DNA of 64,000 nt, from NCBI GenBank assembly GCA_050084985.1, contig JBITNC010000001.1, forward strand, positions 71,486,001 to 71,550,000, written 5' to 3'. Below, one piece after another: positions 24,640 through 37,110 of this stretch. The notes beneath the pieces are model-generated. The model did not search any database and had not been told where the DNA came from. It worked only from the letters and a program-made list of their open reading frames with translations. Every line of letters begins with the position of its first letter. Position 1 is the stretch's first letter. The DNA is from Nageia nagi. Taxonomy: Eukaryota > Pinophyta. A program made the position numbers and the translations under genes.

Positions 24640-25640
24640 ATTTATTATGTTACCTTTAAATTTGTGATATTTTCAAAATTCCACTTCATTGTACCAACTA
24701 GGTTTATCATCATGAGGACCTTGCTCTTATGTCGAATCAGGTTTGGTGAGTCCCTTTTGTAAACAATCCTTAAATATAACAGTAGGAGATAAAGGTAACC
24801 TATTGTTCTTCCTAAAATTTTGCTTTGCTTAACTCTTTTTTTGCTCTTTAGATGGAGGTTATTATATGGAATGTACCTCTTTGTCTTCTTTTTTTGATGT
24901 CTATCTCCCTTAGTCTCTTTGTTAGAATTTGCGTATTTCAAGTTAGCCATGTCAACTAAACACATCTCTTTTTGGGTAAGCCTATGCATAATTTTTATTA
25001 AGGGTAGTGTCATGTAATATAAGGATACAAACTTCAATTTTAGATGGATGATATGGAAAAACATGTATCTGACATGAGACTTAGATAAACATTCGGGAAT
25101 CATGCTCCATATCTTTTGAAATCTTTGGGAAAATTTATCAAATCGCTCATTTTAACCTTGGATATCACTAACTAAATATGGCATTGTCATTTGTGTAAGA
25201 GCATGATAATTGAAATCAATATATAATTCTAAGATAAGTTGTGCATAGCAATTAATAGACTTAGCGAGTAAAGAAAAGTAACAATTGAGTGCATCACCTC
25301 TTAATGTAGTAGGAAAGTATTTAGCCATCAAGTTATCATTCACTCCAAATTTCAATTAAAACTTCATTTTAAAAGCCTTGATATGATCTATAGGATATCC
25401 CTCAAGTACCTTGTATTGTTTATCTCATCACACAATGGATTTGAATCCTTAGACATGGGTGGAGTACCTCAAATGGACCCATTGTTACCCCCAATGTTAG
25501 AGGCTTCACTTCTCTCTTCATTTCCATATAGCATCTTCTTAAGATTAGATTTGGTGGCCTCATCAAAGCTATTTACTATGGCAAGAAACTCAATAGGCCC
25601 TATTTTTGAAACACTAAAAATATAAGATTAGTCCTATCCA
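24640..25640 (-). pseudogene. gag: gag of minus-strand Tat-type element, broken
   Basis: Frame 25355-25152 reads YFPTTLRGDALNCYFSL, then SINCYAQLILELYIDF and VSDIQG. This is the hydrophobic core box of plant Ty3/gypsy Gag. After a stop the same protein continues (RFDKFSQRFQKIWSMIPECL, then EMCLVDMANL, frame 25103-24645) with a lysine-rich region. The likely start lies just inside the primer binding site near 25640. Multiple stops. Confidence 0.7.
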
Positions 25641-25693
25641 AAACCATAGAGTTTTAGTGTAACTAGTGAAGGTTAATGCGATGTATCAAAAAG

Positions 25694-25710
25694 AAGTCAG
25701 GTTTACCAAT
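25694..25710 (-). other. Primer binding site of minus-strand Tat element
   Basis: On the - strand TTGGTAAACCTGACTTC directly follows the LTR end. It resembles the site of the young nested element (TGGTGAACCCGACGTGAAC) with CpG-type decay, suggesting the two use the same primer tRNA. Confidence 0.5.
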
Positions 25711-26436
25711 TGTTATAATTTAAATAATAATAATTAGGGTTATTTACAAAATATTAAATTTACCTATCAACTATGAAATAATAGGAAATCAATGATATGA
25801 AAGATGAAAATGACCTAATTGACCTTGACCTATCAAAATTGGATTTACGAAAGATACAAACCTGTACTTTACCTGTGATGATAAACAAAGGCAAAATTCA
25901 ATCAAAAGAGAATAAATAATGAGCTTCTCCAAAATATAGAGCCATGAATCTGACCTCAACCCAATGGTAGTGCTAGAAACCTAGCAATGTAACCTGATTA
26001 CCATTCCCAAATACCTCACCCTTTCTCTTAATGTAGTTGTCCCACCTTCGATGCATGGAATCTCACTCATGAAGGGATGAAAGATTATAGAAATGTAGAG
26101 CTTAGAGTATAACAAAATCCATAGATGATAGGTGGCATTGAGAAACAATGGTCAAGATTGATACAAGTATATTTTCACCTATCAAGTATTTAGGATTATG
26201 TCATGTCATGTCATATCTTTGATCATGCACAACCTCTCCACCTTTATAGGCAACAGGTTTAGTGCTAAGGCTCTTCCTTAGGCTTATTATAATGTCGAGC
26301 TAAAATGTTACCATAAAATATAAGGTAGATGAGAATGCACATGGAAAAGAGCATTTATTTAAATAATTAAATGAAATATTTTGAATACCTAAAAGGGTGT
26401 TTTAATACAATTAATATTCCTTTTTAGGTGTTAACA
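25711..26436 (-). repeat. 5' LTR of minus-strand Tat-type element (726 bp)
   Basis: Read on the - strand it starts TGTTAACACCTAAAAAGG and ends AATTATAACA, just before the primer binding site and gag. The first 16 bases nearly match the LTR starts of the other two Tat-type elements here. No partner LTR is found to the left, so the element is truncated at 19050. The decayed hairpin TGCTAG-AAAC-CTAGCA lies at about 25971-25986. Confidence 0.65.
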
Positions 26437-27000
26437 AGGACCACAAGTCAACTAGTGAAGACTAAGAATGGCTTCCCAAAGAGGCCATGGTCAATTTCAA
26501 GAAAAAGTATCCTTCTCATAAGACATAAAAGAAAAAGCTAGCTACTAGAAATAATTGTAGAGAAGGTAATGGCTTGAATAGAAAGGATATAGAACCAAAA
26601 TGATTATACAAGTTAAGGAGGATAGAAAATCCAATCCCAAAATCATCTTAGGTGGAAATTTTAGATGAGAACATAGCTGCCAAGGAGGAGTCTCTAAAGA
26701 TTGTTGAGATTTATTCTATAACCAACATACATAAATCTCAACATGTGAAATTTAATAGGCTACCAATGATACATAATGTTGAAGCACTCTAATAGAGCTA
26801 CTTGGTCCTAAAATACATTGTCAAATCAAGTATGAAATTGAGCAAGATGCTAGTTGATTTATTAAAGAAATATTCATATCATATGATTGAAGTCAAACTT
26901 AGGATCAAGGTGGTGAAATAGGTACAATAAATAAATGAATATCTATAGTTTATTTAGTCTTATGAGTTGCACAAGTTTATTTTTTGGCATATCCATGCAA
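26437..27000 (+). pseudogene. Unidentified decayed coding-like fragment
   Basis: Lysine-rich reading fragments (MVNFKKKYPSHKT near 26486, ENIAAKEESLKIVEIYSI near 26670, MKLSKMLVDLLKKYSYHMI near 26830) recall gag-protease linkers of plant gypsy elements, but no diagnostic motif is present. Several stops. Confidence 0.25.
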
Positions 27001-30000
27001 ATACTTGGGTCAAATTATGCATTCGTAATTAGTCTTTGTTAACTCTAAATATAATTAAGTAATATTTTCTTTACTTGATTAGAAGTTATTATTATCAATA
27101 GATGTATTTTTGTATGCTAATCCAAAGTAGAGCTCAATTTGTATTTTATGATAATATGAAATTAAGTTTTGGGAATCCTTCCAAAATCCCCTTTTCTAAC
27201 CTAAGCAAAAAGAAATATATCCATTTTGTCTATGATATATCTAGATGCCTTGATTGGAGTAAATTTTTTATATCTGAAAAGAGATGATATTAATGGGATG
27301 AAATCTCATTAATGGATAATAACTAATATATCCAATTCTTCATTATGAAAATCTATTTTTTTATTTATTATTAAATATATCATCTTATAGTAATTATAAT
27401 TCTCTTTACGCATTTTGATGATTGAAATCAACTACATACTAATATTCCTTAAATTTATTTTCCACCATTTTTTACCACATTATAAAAACTCCAAATCTCT
27501 CCACTCTTATGAATGAGTAATGTCCATAACTATAACTTCTTGGAGTTTATTGTCTCTCTAAAAGCTCCTCAAATTTCAACTCAATAAGATTCTTAGCATA
27601 ATTATATCTCTATATAACAATGCAATCATGCTCTTCTTCTTTTTCACATCAAATTTAGTGGTGTTCAAATGGTTATGCTTGTAAAAGAGAAAGAAAATAA
27701 CCTTAAATTCCTTTCTACTCCTCATGATACTATCTTACATAAGTATTATCTTGATTTCTCACTTTCATATAATCTAATACATAGTGCAAAATATCCAAAT
27801 TATAATATTTTAAATTGAACATTAGATGTAAGATGGTTACAGTTAAGAAAAAGAATCAATTACAATAAATCTTAAAAAGAAGAATTTTGGAACCAAAACT
27901 AATTATCATTTATAGTTTTTATGTTGCTTGTGTGTCATATATTCTTTTTATGATGATAATTAGGTAGAAAGTGTAACTGAATGAAAGATCAAGGGTTGTT
28001 TCCTATCTTTATAAAAAAGATTATATCATGGTAGAATATGTCTATACTAGTTTAGTTTTTTTGTTGAGATATTTTTTTATAGTAAAATTTAATAAAATAT
28101 ATACTCATTGATACTTTGTATTATTAAAAAACTCAAATATTATTGCAATGAATTTTTTCTCTTTTGTTATTTTGTGAAGTGAGTCGTAATATATTTTAGA
28201 ACATAAGTGTGACATAAGGTGGATGTTATATTCATAATCGAATTATGTATGTTTTTAATCCTCTTGTTGATGTGGCAAATCAACATATACCATAATATAT
28301 ATTTTCAAGTTTGGTTATCCTTTCTCAAATTTATCCCATGGTTTTTATTATATTTTCTATTATCCAACTTCTTATTTCTCTTTTTACAAGTAACCATTTC
28401 TTCACTTATCTCATCTACAATGTCTAGTGAATTATATTCCTCATCATCTTACCTCATATTTGCCTTTTCTCCCTTATAAGTTTTTTTTCAAAACATTTTT
28501 TGCATATACTATGAACCTTTTTATCTTTGTTTGTCTATTCCTTCAATTAAACTTTCTTTCTATATCAATTATCCCTACATTATAATTTGTCATTCACTTA
28601 TTCTCTATAATGTAAACAAATCTCAACTATTCCATGGTCTCTTTAAATGCTTTCAATAAGCAACGTCCAAACCATGTTAAATTCCTATTCTGATTTATCC
28701 AACAAAGATAAATTAATTTTCAAAATTGGAAATTTGGGCTAATATATTATATGATTTTGAATCAATTTCAAGATAAAGATTTATCTCAATAAATTACAAC
28801 AATAAGATATGTTGAACCCATAATAAAACATGGATGAATGGGATCTTGTGAATCCTTGAGAATAATTTAATGGATACTAGTACTAATAATCAATATTTAA
28901 CAATGAAAACAAATTTCATCTTTGATTAAATACATGAACAATATATCGATCCACTCATCAATAATCTACTCACAAAATTATTAGCTCTCAAAATCCAAAT
29001 AAAAAGCAAGAGCAATTGAATGGTTGTTAGGCCATGTACTCTTATTAACATCGAGAGGCGTTCTCTAGCTACATCACAAGGGTGGAGTGGAGAGCCAAAA
29101 TATTGCATGTGAGTACATTCGTTAAACATCGACTTCAAAAATATAATTATAATATTAGAATAGCATATAAAATAAATAATATATAATATTAAATAAAATA
29201 AATTAATATTAAAATAAATACCAAGAAATATCAATAAATAAGATAGATGTGTAGAAAATGATATCTTTCGATGTTTTTTTGATATATAAAAAAATATATC
29301 AAAACTAATCTTATCTTCTTATAAAATGCATTTCAATAGTATTAGACCATTTTCTATGGATGTTTCAAAGGCCTTTAAGAAAAACAATGCTGATGTAAGA
29401 AAACCTTTACCAATTCAAAATGTAAAGATGAAAATAAAAAAATCTTAAAGGATAAGACCTTCTATCCATATCATATTCATTTCCTTCCTGGATTCCATAA
29501 GGCGAAGGCCATGCAACAACTTTATGTATCCAACTTCTTTCAAGTACCCACATGATCATGTCCCATCCCAAAGCCTTTACCTTGAGTGAGTTGGAGCCAA
29601 CTCACAAGACGAAGGTACTACCCGTGACAAAATCCTTATTGTACGACAGGGAGCCACCACCATATCGAACTCAAGACGATCATATTCCTCAAGATTCAAA
29701 GGGTTGTTGGTTTTTATTTGATTTTAATATTTCTAATGTTCCAAGAGGCGTTGATTTTTATTTGATTTTAATATTTCCAAGGATTCAAAGGTTATGATGG
29801 TGGTGGGGCTTTTATATCTTTCGTTTGGGATTTGTGAGGAGCATTATAATAAGTAAAGTTGAGGGTTGGATAAGCATCATTACATTGTATGATTAATTTG
29901 AGCACAATTAGTGAGAGATATTCCATGCACTTTAAAAGTGTATTTAAATTATAAAATATTAAATAAATATTAAGAATAAGTTTATGTTAATTTAATTTGA

Positions 30001-31160
30001 ATTAAGTGTTACCTTGATAAAAGGTAACAACGATAGGTAAGGAAAAAAACATTAGATAATAGTAAACGGCATTAAATGATAATGCATAATATTAAATTAT
30101 CGTAGATTGTAGATGGTATTAAATGAAATAAGGTAAATAAATGATAATCGATAATGTGTACTATTGTTATGTGATGTGCAATATTTTTGATATGGTATTT
30201 GGGTCTTCAATTTTTTATTATTAGTTATCATTTTTTTAGTGATCAATAATATCATATGTACTAGCTTTGATATAATCATTTATATATAAAAAAAATGTCA
30301 AGATATATCATTTGTGGGTGTTTATCTTATTTCTTAGTATTACTATATCTAATAACTTTTAAACAATCATTCTTTCAAATCATCTAAACTTTTTTTTAAT
30401 AAAATAAATTAAAGAAATTTTTTATAAAAAACCCAAAATTTATTTGTACAAAATTTAATACATGAATCAGAAACTACCAAATTCAAAACCATACCCCATT
30501 TATATCAATCAAATATTATCCAAAATTTGTTATAAATATTACATTATAGTTCATTATTTATATACTTTCATATGTAAAAATAAATTTTAAAAATATGTAT
30601 TGATAAAATTTAAAATTGATATGCGAAAAGCAAATAAATGGAAATTTAAAATTTATTATTATATTTTTTCTTTTCTTTTTTAAAGGTTAATTGTTAAGTA
30701 TTAATATATTTGACTAGTTGGTCAAATGTTTACATCGGATAGATGATGCGACATTCAAACTCTCCCCACCCCCCGATTGTAACGGAGGAACGTCTCTTGT
30801 TGTAACAAACAAATAAAAAGTGGATGAAAATTAATCACATATTAGTAGTAGTTGGATGAGTAAATTATCATTCTCACATCAAAAATTAGAAACCAACAAA
30901 CTATAAGCTAAATGTTAAAAATGCATTCTTAAAATGGAGATTATAGGTAAATAGTAGAGTACACAATAAAAGTAATGCCTGGTAAAATAATAGGATCATT
31001 TCAACCTTGTAAGAAAATAATCTCTTTATGAACATGTGTATAATCTTCATCTAAATGTTGTGCAAAAAAATGACCTCCTCTTATAATAGTTGCATGATCT
31101 TCATCTAGTGCTATGTGTTGAAAGAAAAAATGAATATTCCCCTAATGTTCAATTAGTTCC
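27001..31160. other. AT-rich intergenic DNA, no supported gene
   Basis: Only short frames occur, with the composition of random AT-rich DNA. A less AT-rich patch at about 29470-29800 carries a 23-bp direct repeat (TTTTTATTTGATTTTAATAT at about 29708 and 29754) and a short frame (29552-29797) I do not recognise. It may be a remnant of a gene or element. The TA-rich run at 29140-29240 and the C-run CCCCACCCCCC near 30765 are the only other landmarks. A ~60-bp phrase around ATCTTCATCTA is repeated at 31048 and 31098. Confidence 0.4.
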
Positions 31161-31164
31161 TTCA

Positions 31165-31450
31165 ACGCTCCACCTTCAAAGTATTTGTACTCAAATTGAT
31201 ACTTTTTTAGGTATGATCATGAGGCAAACTATTCTAGGAACCCCCTCACAGCTGCTAGTAGGATAAACTTTAAAGTCACTTCCATCCACCTGGTGGCTAT
31301 GGACATAATTTGATTATAGCCAAACCATAGCCGAGTTGAAGCCCTGCTACAATTTCAGTGGAACAACCAAAGTGATTCAAACTTGAGACCTCCTAGAGGT
31401 AAATTAAACAATTTAACCATCAAGTTTTCCCATTGGGGACTACTGAAATT
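31165..31450 (-). mobile_element. Possible tRNA-derived SINE
   Basis: On the - strand GGAGGTCTCAAGTTTGAATC (plus 31374-31393) matches the form of a polymerase III B box (GGTTCGAATC type). TTGATGGTTAAATTG lies some 30 bases upstream (near 31410-31425), where SINE heads have an A-box-like GTGGTTAAA. A GC-richer body follows to about 31165. No target duplication or tail was identified, so this rests on box similarity only. Confidence 0.35.
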
Positions 31451-33660
31451 GATATATATAGACACATATTTGTAATGATAATAATTTTATTTTGTGCAAA
31501 TAATTTTCGATGCTACCATTTGTGAATAGGCAAAGATTTCATCTTTTATAGGTCCCAAAAATTAGGATCATTTAAAAAATATGTCAAACATTAATAAGAT
31601 GAAGAGGATTCTAATTTAATTTCTAAGAAGAACTTGTAACCAATTAAATTTTTTATATAAAATGATTTAAAGAAATCATAAATCCATAATTAAGCATTTT
31701 GCACCTTAAAATAAATACAAAAAAAAATCCTTTTATTTATAAAAGGAATAATAAGGTTTTAAAATTTCTAAGGTTTAAGGCATAACTTCTAAACAACCTA
31801 CATTATTTTTCTCTAACTTTTTATTAAGGAGATCAAAAGCCACTTTTCATTTAACTTATCCATCATAGGAAAATATGATGATAACCATCTATACCATATC
31901 TTAGCCTATCTTAGCCTTACACCTCAAGAAAGCATCTTTACACACTAGTGTCAATCGTTCCATCATAGTCATTATACATGGTATCACACCTTATAAATAA
32001 TAATAATAATTTTTATATAAGTTTACAAGTAATAAACTCTTACGATCTTACCATGGAAGGAAACTCAAGTTTGCTAACTAATACTATTTGTGTTATGAAA
32101 TTCACTTGTATAAAAAACAAATAGAGTGAAAGCATGGGTATAAAATAAGAACAAAACCATCTTGTTGAAAAAGTGATGACTACCAAAGGTTTTAAAAATT
32201 AAATGATGAAATAAATTGAATTTCAAATCCTACCCAAAAAAGCCACTCCAAATACTCTTTAAAATAAAATAACATAATTTTAACATGTTTAGGAGTAACT
32301 AATTGAACATCTCTCTAGGCCTATTTTCCATGAGGGAGCCTGGAAAAAATATAATGATGCATAAGCATTGTTCTATACCTCCTAATCCATAATGTATATT
32401 TAAATTATTATTATTACTAACAATTACATATTGTTTCATTCTATTTAATAATCTCAAGTGCAAACATGATTAACTATTGTATAAATAATAATACAATTAA
32501 TAACCATTCATAAACTAGAGACAAAAAGGATTTATAGTGGTAAACCCCAATGTGGGAAATATCCACTACCAATTGAGCTTTAGGCCTTTTATTAATATTC
32601 TAAAAATGGATATATAGCCTCAAAAGGCCTTAAATTAATCATCCAACAATCTACAATAAATACCTCTATAGAGCTCTCTTGACTTCTCCTTCACTACCCT
32701 AAAAAAAAGGTAAGAGTATGCATTTATATATACTTGACCTTTTAGCTACCCTGACCCTTATCATTCTATATTCTAGTTACTTCAGCTTATAGACAATCAT
32801 AATTGAAATTGAATTGAAATCAAAATCATGTTGTCGAATCAACAATGATTTTACTTATAAATGGGTCAGAAATAGGGTGATATGCCATTGGGTTAGGATG
32901 AAAAGAACCTCATGTTGGGTTGAAAATAACCTTTCTTGTTGTATCCACCTAAATATGATTTTCATTTAATATAAAATCATATTTTAAGTAATAATATAAT
33001 TGGTACCAATATCAAGAAAAGCACCATAAACTATGTAATTCATGTAGATCTCAAGAAACATAAGTATCCAAGATGTCTAGCTACAAAACAAGAATAAAAT
33101 AATATCACTCCCTATCAGATAATCAAATATTAGATAGGTCGACTTATGATTGATCTACACTATGAAAAATAATGGTGTCTCTTGATGCCACCTATCATTT
33201 ACTTTTCATTCTAATGTTATATAATCTGATTTTATCTTCATTTCTACTAGGTTAGATGGCATCAAAAATGTGCAGGGACTGACTTAAGGGCATACACATC
33301 ATGCCTATTCCATCCTTGGAGCCCTAGATATAAAAGATAACTTTATCTTAAGTGTCAAAGCATTTTATATCTAGAAAAGATGATATTTGATCCAATTCTA
33401 GTAATTATCCATATTTCTACAATTTTATTCTGGTATTTTGTAGTATAATAATGATTTGTTTAACAATAATTTATTATTTAAAAACTATATTTTAGTAAAC
33501 TTGATTGATTGAGGGATTTTATCTTCATGGGAAAAATCTTGCAAAAATATGCAACAAAGTGTATGACATTAAAGGTATTTAGTACCTACTAACACGCATG
33601 CTATCTAAATGGATCACAATCAACAAATGATAGAATTATTGGATGTTATCCAAAAATTAA
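31451..33660. other. AT-rich intergenic DNA, no supported gene
   Basis: No convincing frame on either strand. The phrase GGTAAACCCCAATGTGGG at about 32540-32560 and simple AAT repeats at 31998-32010 are the only structured pieces. It may include worn LTR fragments. Confidence 0.35.
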
Positions 33661-33859
33661 TGATGATTATTATGTCCCATATTGTAATGCACCCTTCTAG
33701 TGTTTATACAAATTCTTAATACAATTCTACATTTAGTCACAAAATAGGGCACAACTATAAATGCTTAACAACCATCTAAACATGCACTCAAGATTGAATT
33801 ATAACAACAATAGCCAAATATGATATGAAGTTCATGCAACATGTGAAAAATAATTGAAA

Positions 33860-34648
33860 ATATGTAACATGTCTCCAAACTACTCTAATTTGTATACATT
33901 CCCATGCATAATGAATGATAATAGTACAACAATAATAAAGGAACATTCATTCATATTCAAAGAGAAATATGAGATCTGAATATGATGTATAATAACCAAT
34001 AATAAGTATAGGGTCGTAACAAGTTTTAGGAAAAAGCCCAAGAATCCAAAATGCTCAACCAAGACTCTTAAAGGTTGGCACAAGATCCAAGATGACTCCC
34101 AAGGATGACACAAGTCTCAAGATGGCTCTAAGATCCTAGTGTTAAGGCTATAAGATCCTCCAAGGTTGGCACAAGCTCTCCAATTGAGTGTAAATGAGAA
34201 TATTCCACTTCAAGGCTAGGGAGTAGCCCTAGTCCTTAGAAGGAAGAGAGGGGAGTAGCCTCAACTTCAAGATGATCTAAGATCAAATGCAAACTTATGA
34301 TGTCTTCTTATGATCACAATCCTTGCTTATATAGATATCCAAACTTGCAAATAAGGTCTCCCAAAGGTATTCATATAGGAGGGAGCAATAATTAAATATA
34401 AAGTGGCCCCAAGTCTCCTCATCTTGGTCAACTAGATGTAGGCCAAGTGGAAAATTATTAAAGTGACCCTTTTAACTGGCCCACATAAATACATAATTGG
34501 CTCTTATTAAGCACTACCCTTTGAGGCATAAATATAAATATCAAAATACATAATTTGAAAAATAAAAGACTCCTAAGTTAAGTACTAAAATTCAAAGTAA
34601 ATAAGTAGGAGGAGTGGTGGTTAGATGTCCCAAATTGGGGATATTACA
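33860..34648 (-). repeat. LTR fragment of a chromovirus-like element, minus orientation
   Basis: On the - strand the LTR starts TGTAATATCCCCAATTTGGG at 34648 and has a TATATAAGC box at plus 34326-34334. Directly before it lies a purine-rich string GAGGAGGGAGGACT (plus 34649-34662), which fits a polypurine tract. CAAGATGRCTC- and AAGGTTGGCACAAG-type short repeats occur at 34060-34180. The other LTR end was not fixed (about 33670-33880). Only about 40 bases of internal sequence remain on the right. Confidence 0.45.
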
Positions 34649-34689
34649 AGTCCTCCCTCCTCAAATTGCTTGCCCTTAAGAAATTCCAA

Positions 34690-34912
34690 TATAATGTCCC
34701 CATTTCACCACTATAAAATGGGAACATTTAGTTAGGGTTATTTCTATTTGATTTTGGTAATTTAGAAGATATTTAGCCCTTTATTTGTAAGTTCCACTTA
34801 AAGATTAATTAATTACCCCAATTATGGGATGTTGTTCCTATTTTAGTACTTCAAAGTTATTTTATATTTTTTAAATATACCAATAATATTGTATTAATTA
34901 TACCAAGGCTAA
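34690..34912 (+). repeat. Left piece of an old LTR (part 1 of 3)
   Basis: Starts with (T)ATAATGTCCCCATTTC, a decayed TGTAATGTCCCC-type LTR start, and runs to the LINE insertion point. Together with 40821-40868 and 41998-43248 it gives about 1.5 kb that ends just before a tRNA-Met type primer site, so I read the three pieces as one LTR split by two later insertions. The left boundary is inferred. Confidence 0.4.
34896..34912 (+). repeat. LINE target site duplication, left copy
   Basis: AATTATACCAAGGCTAA, identical to 40804-40820. Confidence 0.85.
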
Positions 34913-35039
34913 GGTCCCTATTGATCTTCATACGATAGCTCCACTAGAGACTCTATGGGATAGGGTTGACATTTATTGATCGATGCTAGCTATCTTTTCT
35001 ACTAGTTGGTGGCTTTCCCTCCTATTTAATGGCACATAC

Positions 35040-36280
35040 CAATTCTAGAGCTTTGACTTTTATTGATGCTGCTAGAGGGAGTCATGGTGACCAAAGTGGA
35101 AAAGCAACATAGGAAGTTCATCCCCAAGTCGTACCATAAGGTAATGTCTCTCCTTCAAATGTTGTTATTCCATTGAGTGAGTTTAATAGTACATGTTCTT
35201 GGTTGGAGTCTTATACCCTAGTTGGGTATTTTTTGGGTCGTATCTTTAAGGAGTCCATTATCCACACTTGGATTCAACAAATGTGGCATGGAGTCAAGGT
35301 TGATGGTATCCAAAACTTGACGAAGGGTTTTTTCTTGTTCCATTTTGTTGACTTCGCCTAGGCTAGAGTGATTCTGAGTCATGGTCCCTAGTTTATCTGT
35401 AGTTCCCTTTTGGTGTTTCAACCATGGACCAAAAGCTTTTTTATCACCAATTAGGTTTCCTTGAGGGTTTTTAATTTGGGTTGAATTTTTAGATCTTTCT
35501 CTTCCCCTTTATTCATACCACCAACAACTATGTGCTCCTCTTGGTAAATTTGTTTATCACAAAATAGACCATTTTAATGATTCCCATCCTTAAAAGCAAT
35601 TCTGTGTCAAGGTCAACCTCTCAAAAGAAGGAATATGTGGACTTTCAAGTTGGTGACCATCATTTTTAGTAGTGATTTATTTACATCAACGTACCTAACA
35701 CTTGCTACTACTACTAGTCTAATGCTCATAAAATTTGAGACTACCCTCTAATTATAAAGAAGCGAGCTAGAGAGGTTGCTTTAGCTCTCCTTGCTATTCC
35801 AGCTCCAAAAATTGGATAAGAGGAATGGAAAGTGGTCTAGAGAAAAGGAAAAGTGGTTAAGAAAGCCCTAACCTCTAGTGTTCCTATTACTTATGATCCC
35901 CTAAAGAACTTGATGAGTGTGCCCACTACTCTGATGATGGTTATCCCCATTACTACTAACTAAGTTGCACCTATAGTTAAGTTGATATCTACTATTATCC
36001 CCTAAATGGAAACCTTCTTTCTTGACTTTATTATTCCCATGGTGATCTCCAATAGTTCCCAATAGCCTATTATTTAGTAAGTGAGTTCTCTAGAGCCTAA
36101 ATATCCCCCTCTCAATGGTCAATGGTCCCATAGCCCTTCTCAAGGAGAACTTGCAAGTCATTTTGATAAAAGGAGGTAAATGGAGTTTAGTAGTTTTAAA
36201 TAGGACCCTTTATTTAGTAATCCATATGCCTCACTCATAGACATTAGGGATGTTAAATATATCAATGGTATTATGAACCT
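35040..36280 (+). pseudogene. LINE ORF1 (DUF4283-like RNA-binding protein), broken
   Basis: The frame at 35173-35361 reads LVGYFLGRIFKESIIHTWIQ, then GIQNLTKGFFLFHFVDFA. After a stop it continues with ARVILSHGP and FQPWTKSF. This is the pattern of the DUF4283 domain at the N-terminus of plant L1 ORF1 proteins (leading to a P-W motif). A serine- and proline-rich tail extends to about 36250. ORF1 proteins bind LINE RNA. Stops and shifts make this a remnant. Confidence 0.65.
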
Positions 36281-36292
36281 CAACCATCTTCC

Positions 36293-37110
36293 ATGATATT
36301 TCTTTCATGGAATGTAAGAGGGTTGATGGACCTAGTTCAAAAATATCTATTTCAATATGAGATTGCTATGTACTCTAGGTTCTATGGAGTACATACTATC
36401 ATTTGTTTTTAATAAATCAATATTTCTAACTTCATTCTGCAATGTACTTATCCTTTTTATTATCTAGGTGTCTTTTTTTTACCACTCATAATTCCCCTAG
36501 CATTGGGGGGGATGTCACTATCTTGGAAGATAATTGGAAAAAGCATTTGGTTACTTAGGGGGTGGACCCTCTTAATCAACCCATCTAGGTGTTGCTTAAA
36601 ATCAATAGAATGTCTTTTAGGATTTTAAATGTGTATGCTACTAACAATACCCATGAACATTATAGCCTATGGAAGTGGTGTGCTATTTCACTTCCACCTA
36701 CCATGTGGGTCAAGTGTGGGGATTTCAATATGATTGAAAAGCCTTATGACAAGGTGGGTCACCATCTTATACAGTGGGCCATAGGATAATGGGAAGCTTG
36801 TTACTTCATGCAAAATAAGTTAACTTTTCTGATCCCAATGCATGATTTTCCTTTTTAGATTTTCCTAAGAACCTTTGGTATACATGGTCTAACTTTTAAG
36901 ATGGCCATGCATGTATTATCAAATGGCTTTAGAAAGAGATACTATCTAACCATACTTATTTTTTCTTTCATGGGATGCATACCTCAACCTCTATTGTGGA
37001 AATCATTCCTGGCACTACCACCTTTGACCATACCCCTATCATGTTCTCCATTCAGAAGAAGGATCCTCAACAATGTCACTATAAAATCTAGTTCTTTCTA
37101 AATACTTCAT
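36293..37110 (+). pseudogene. LINE ORF2 endonuclease domain, broken
   Basis: ATG at 36293 starts IFLSWNVRGLMDLVQKYL, the usual opening of plant LINE ORF2. A frame at 36589-36789 carries FRILNVYATNNTHEHYSLW and WVKCGDFNMIEKP, the N-x-Y and GDFN boxes of the exonuclease/endonuclease/phosphatase fold. This enzyme nicks the target. Stops at several places and a frame change after 36430 disable it. Confidence 0.75.
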
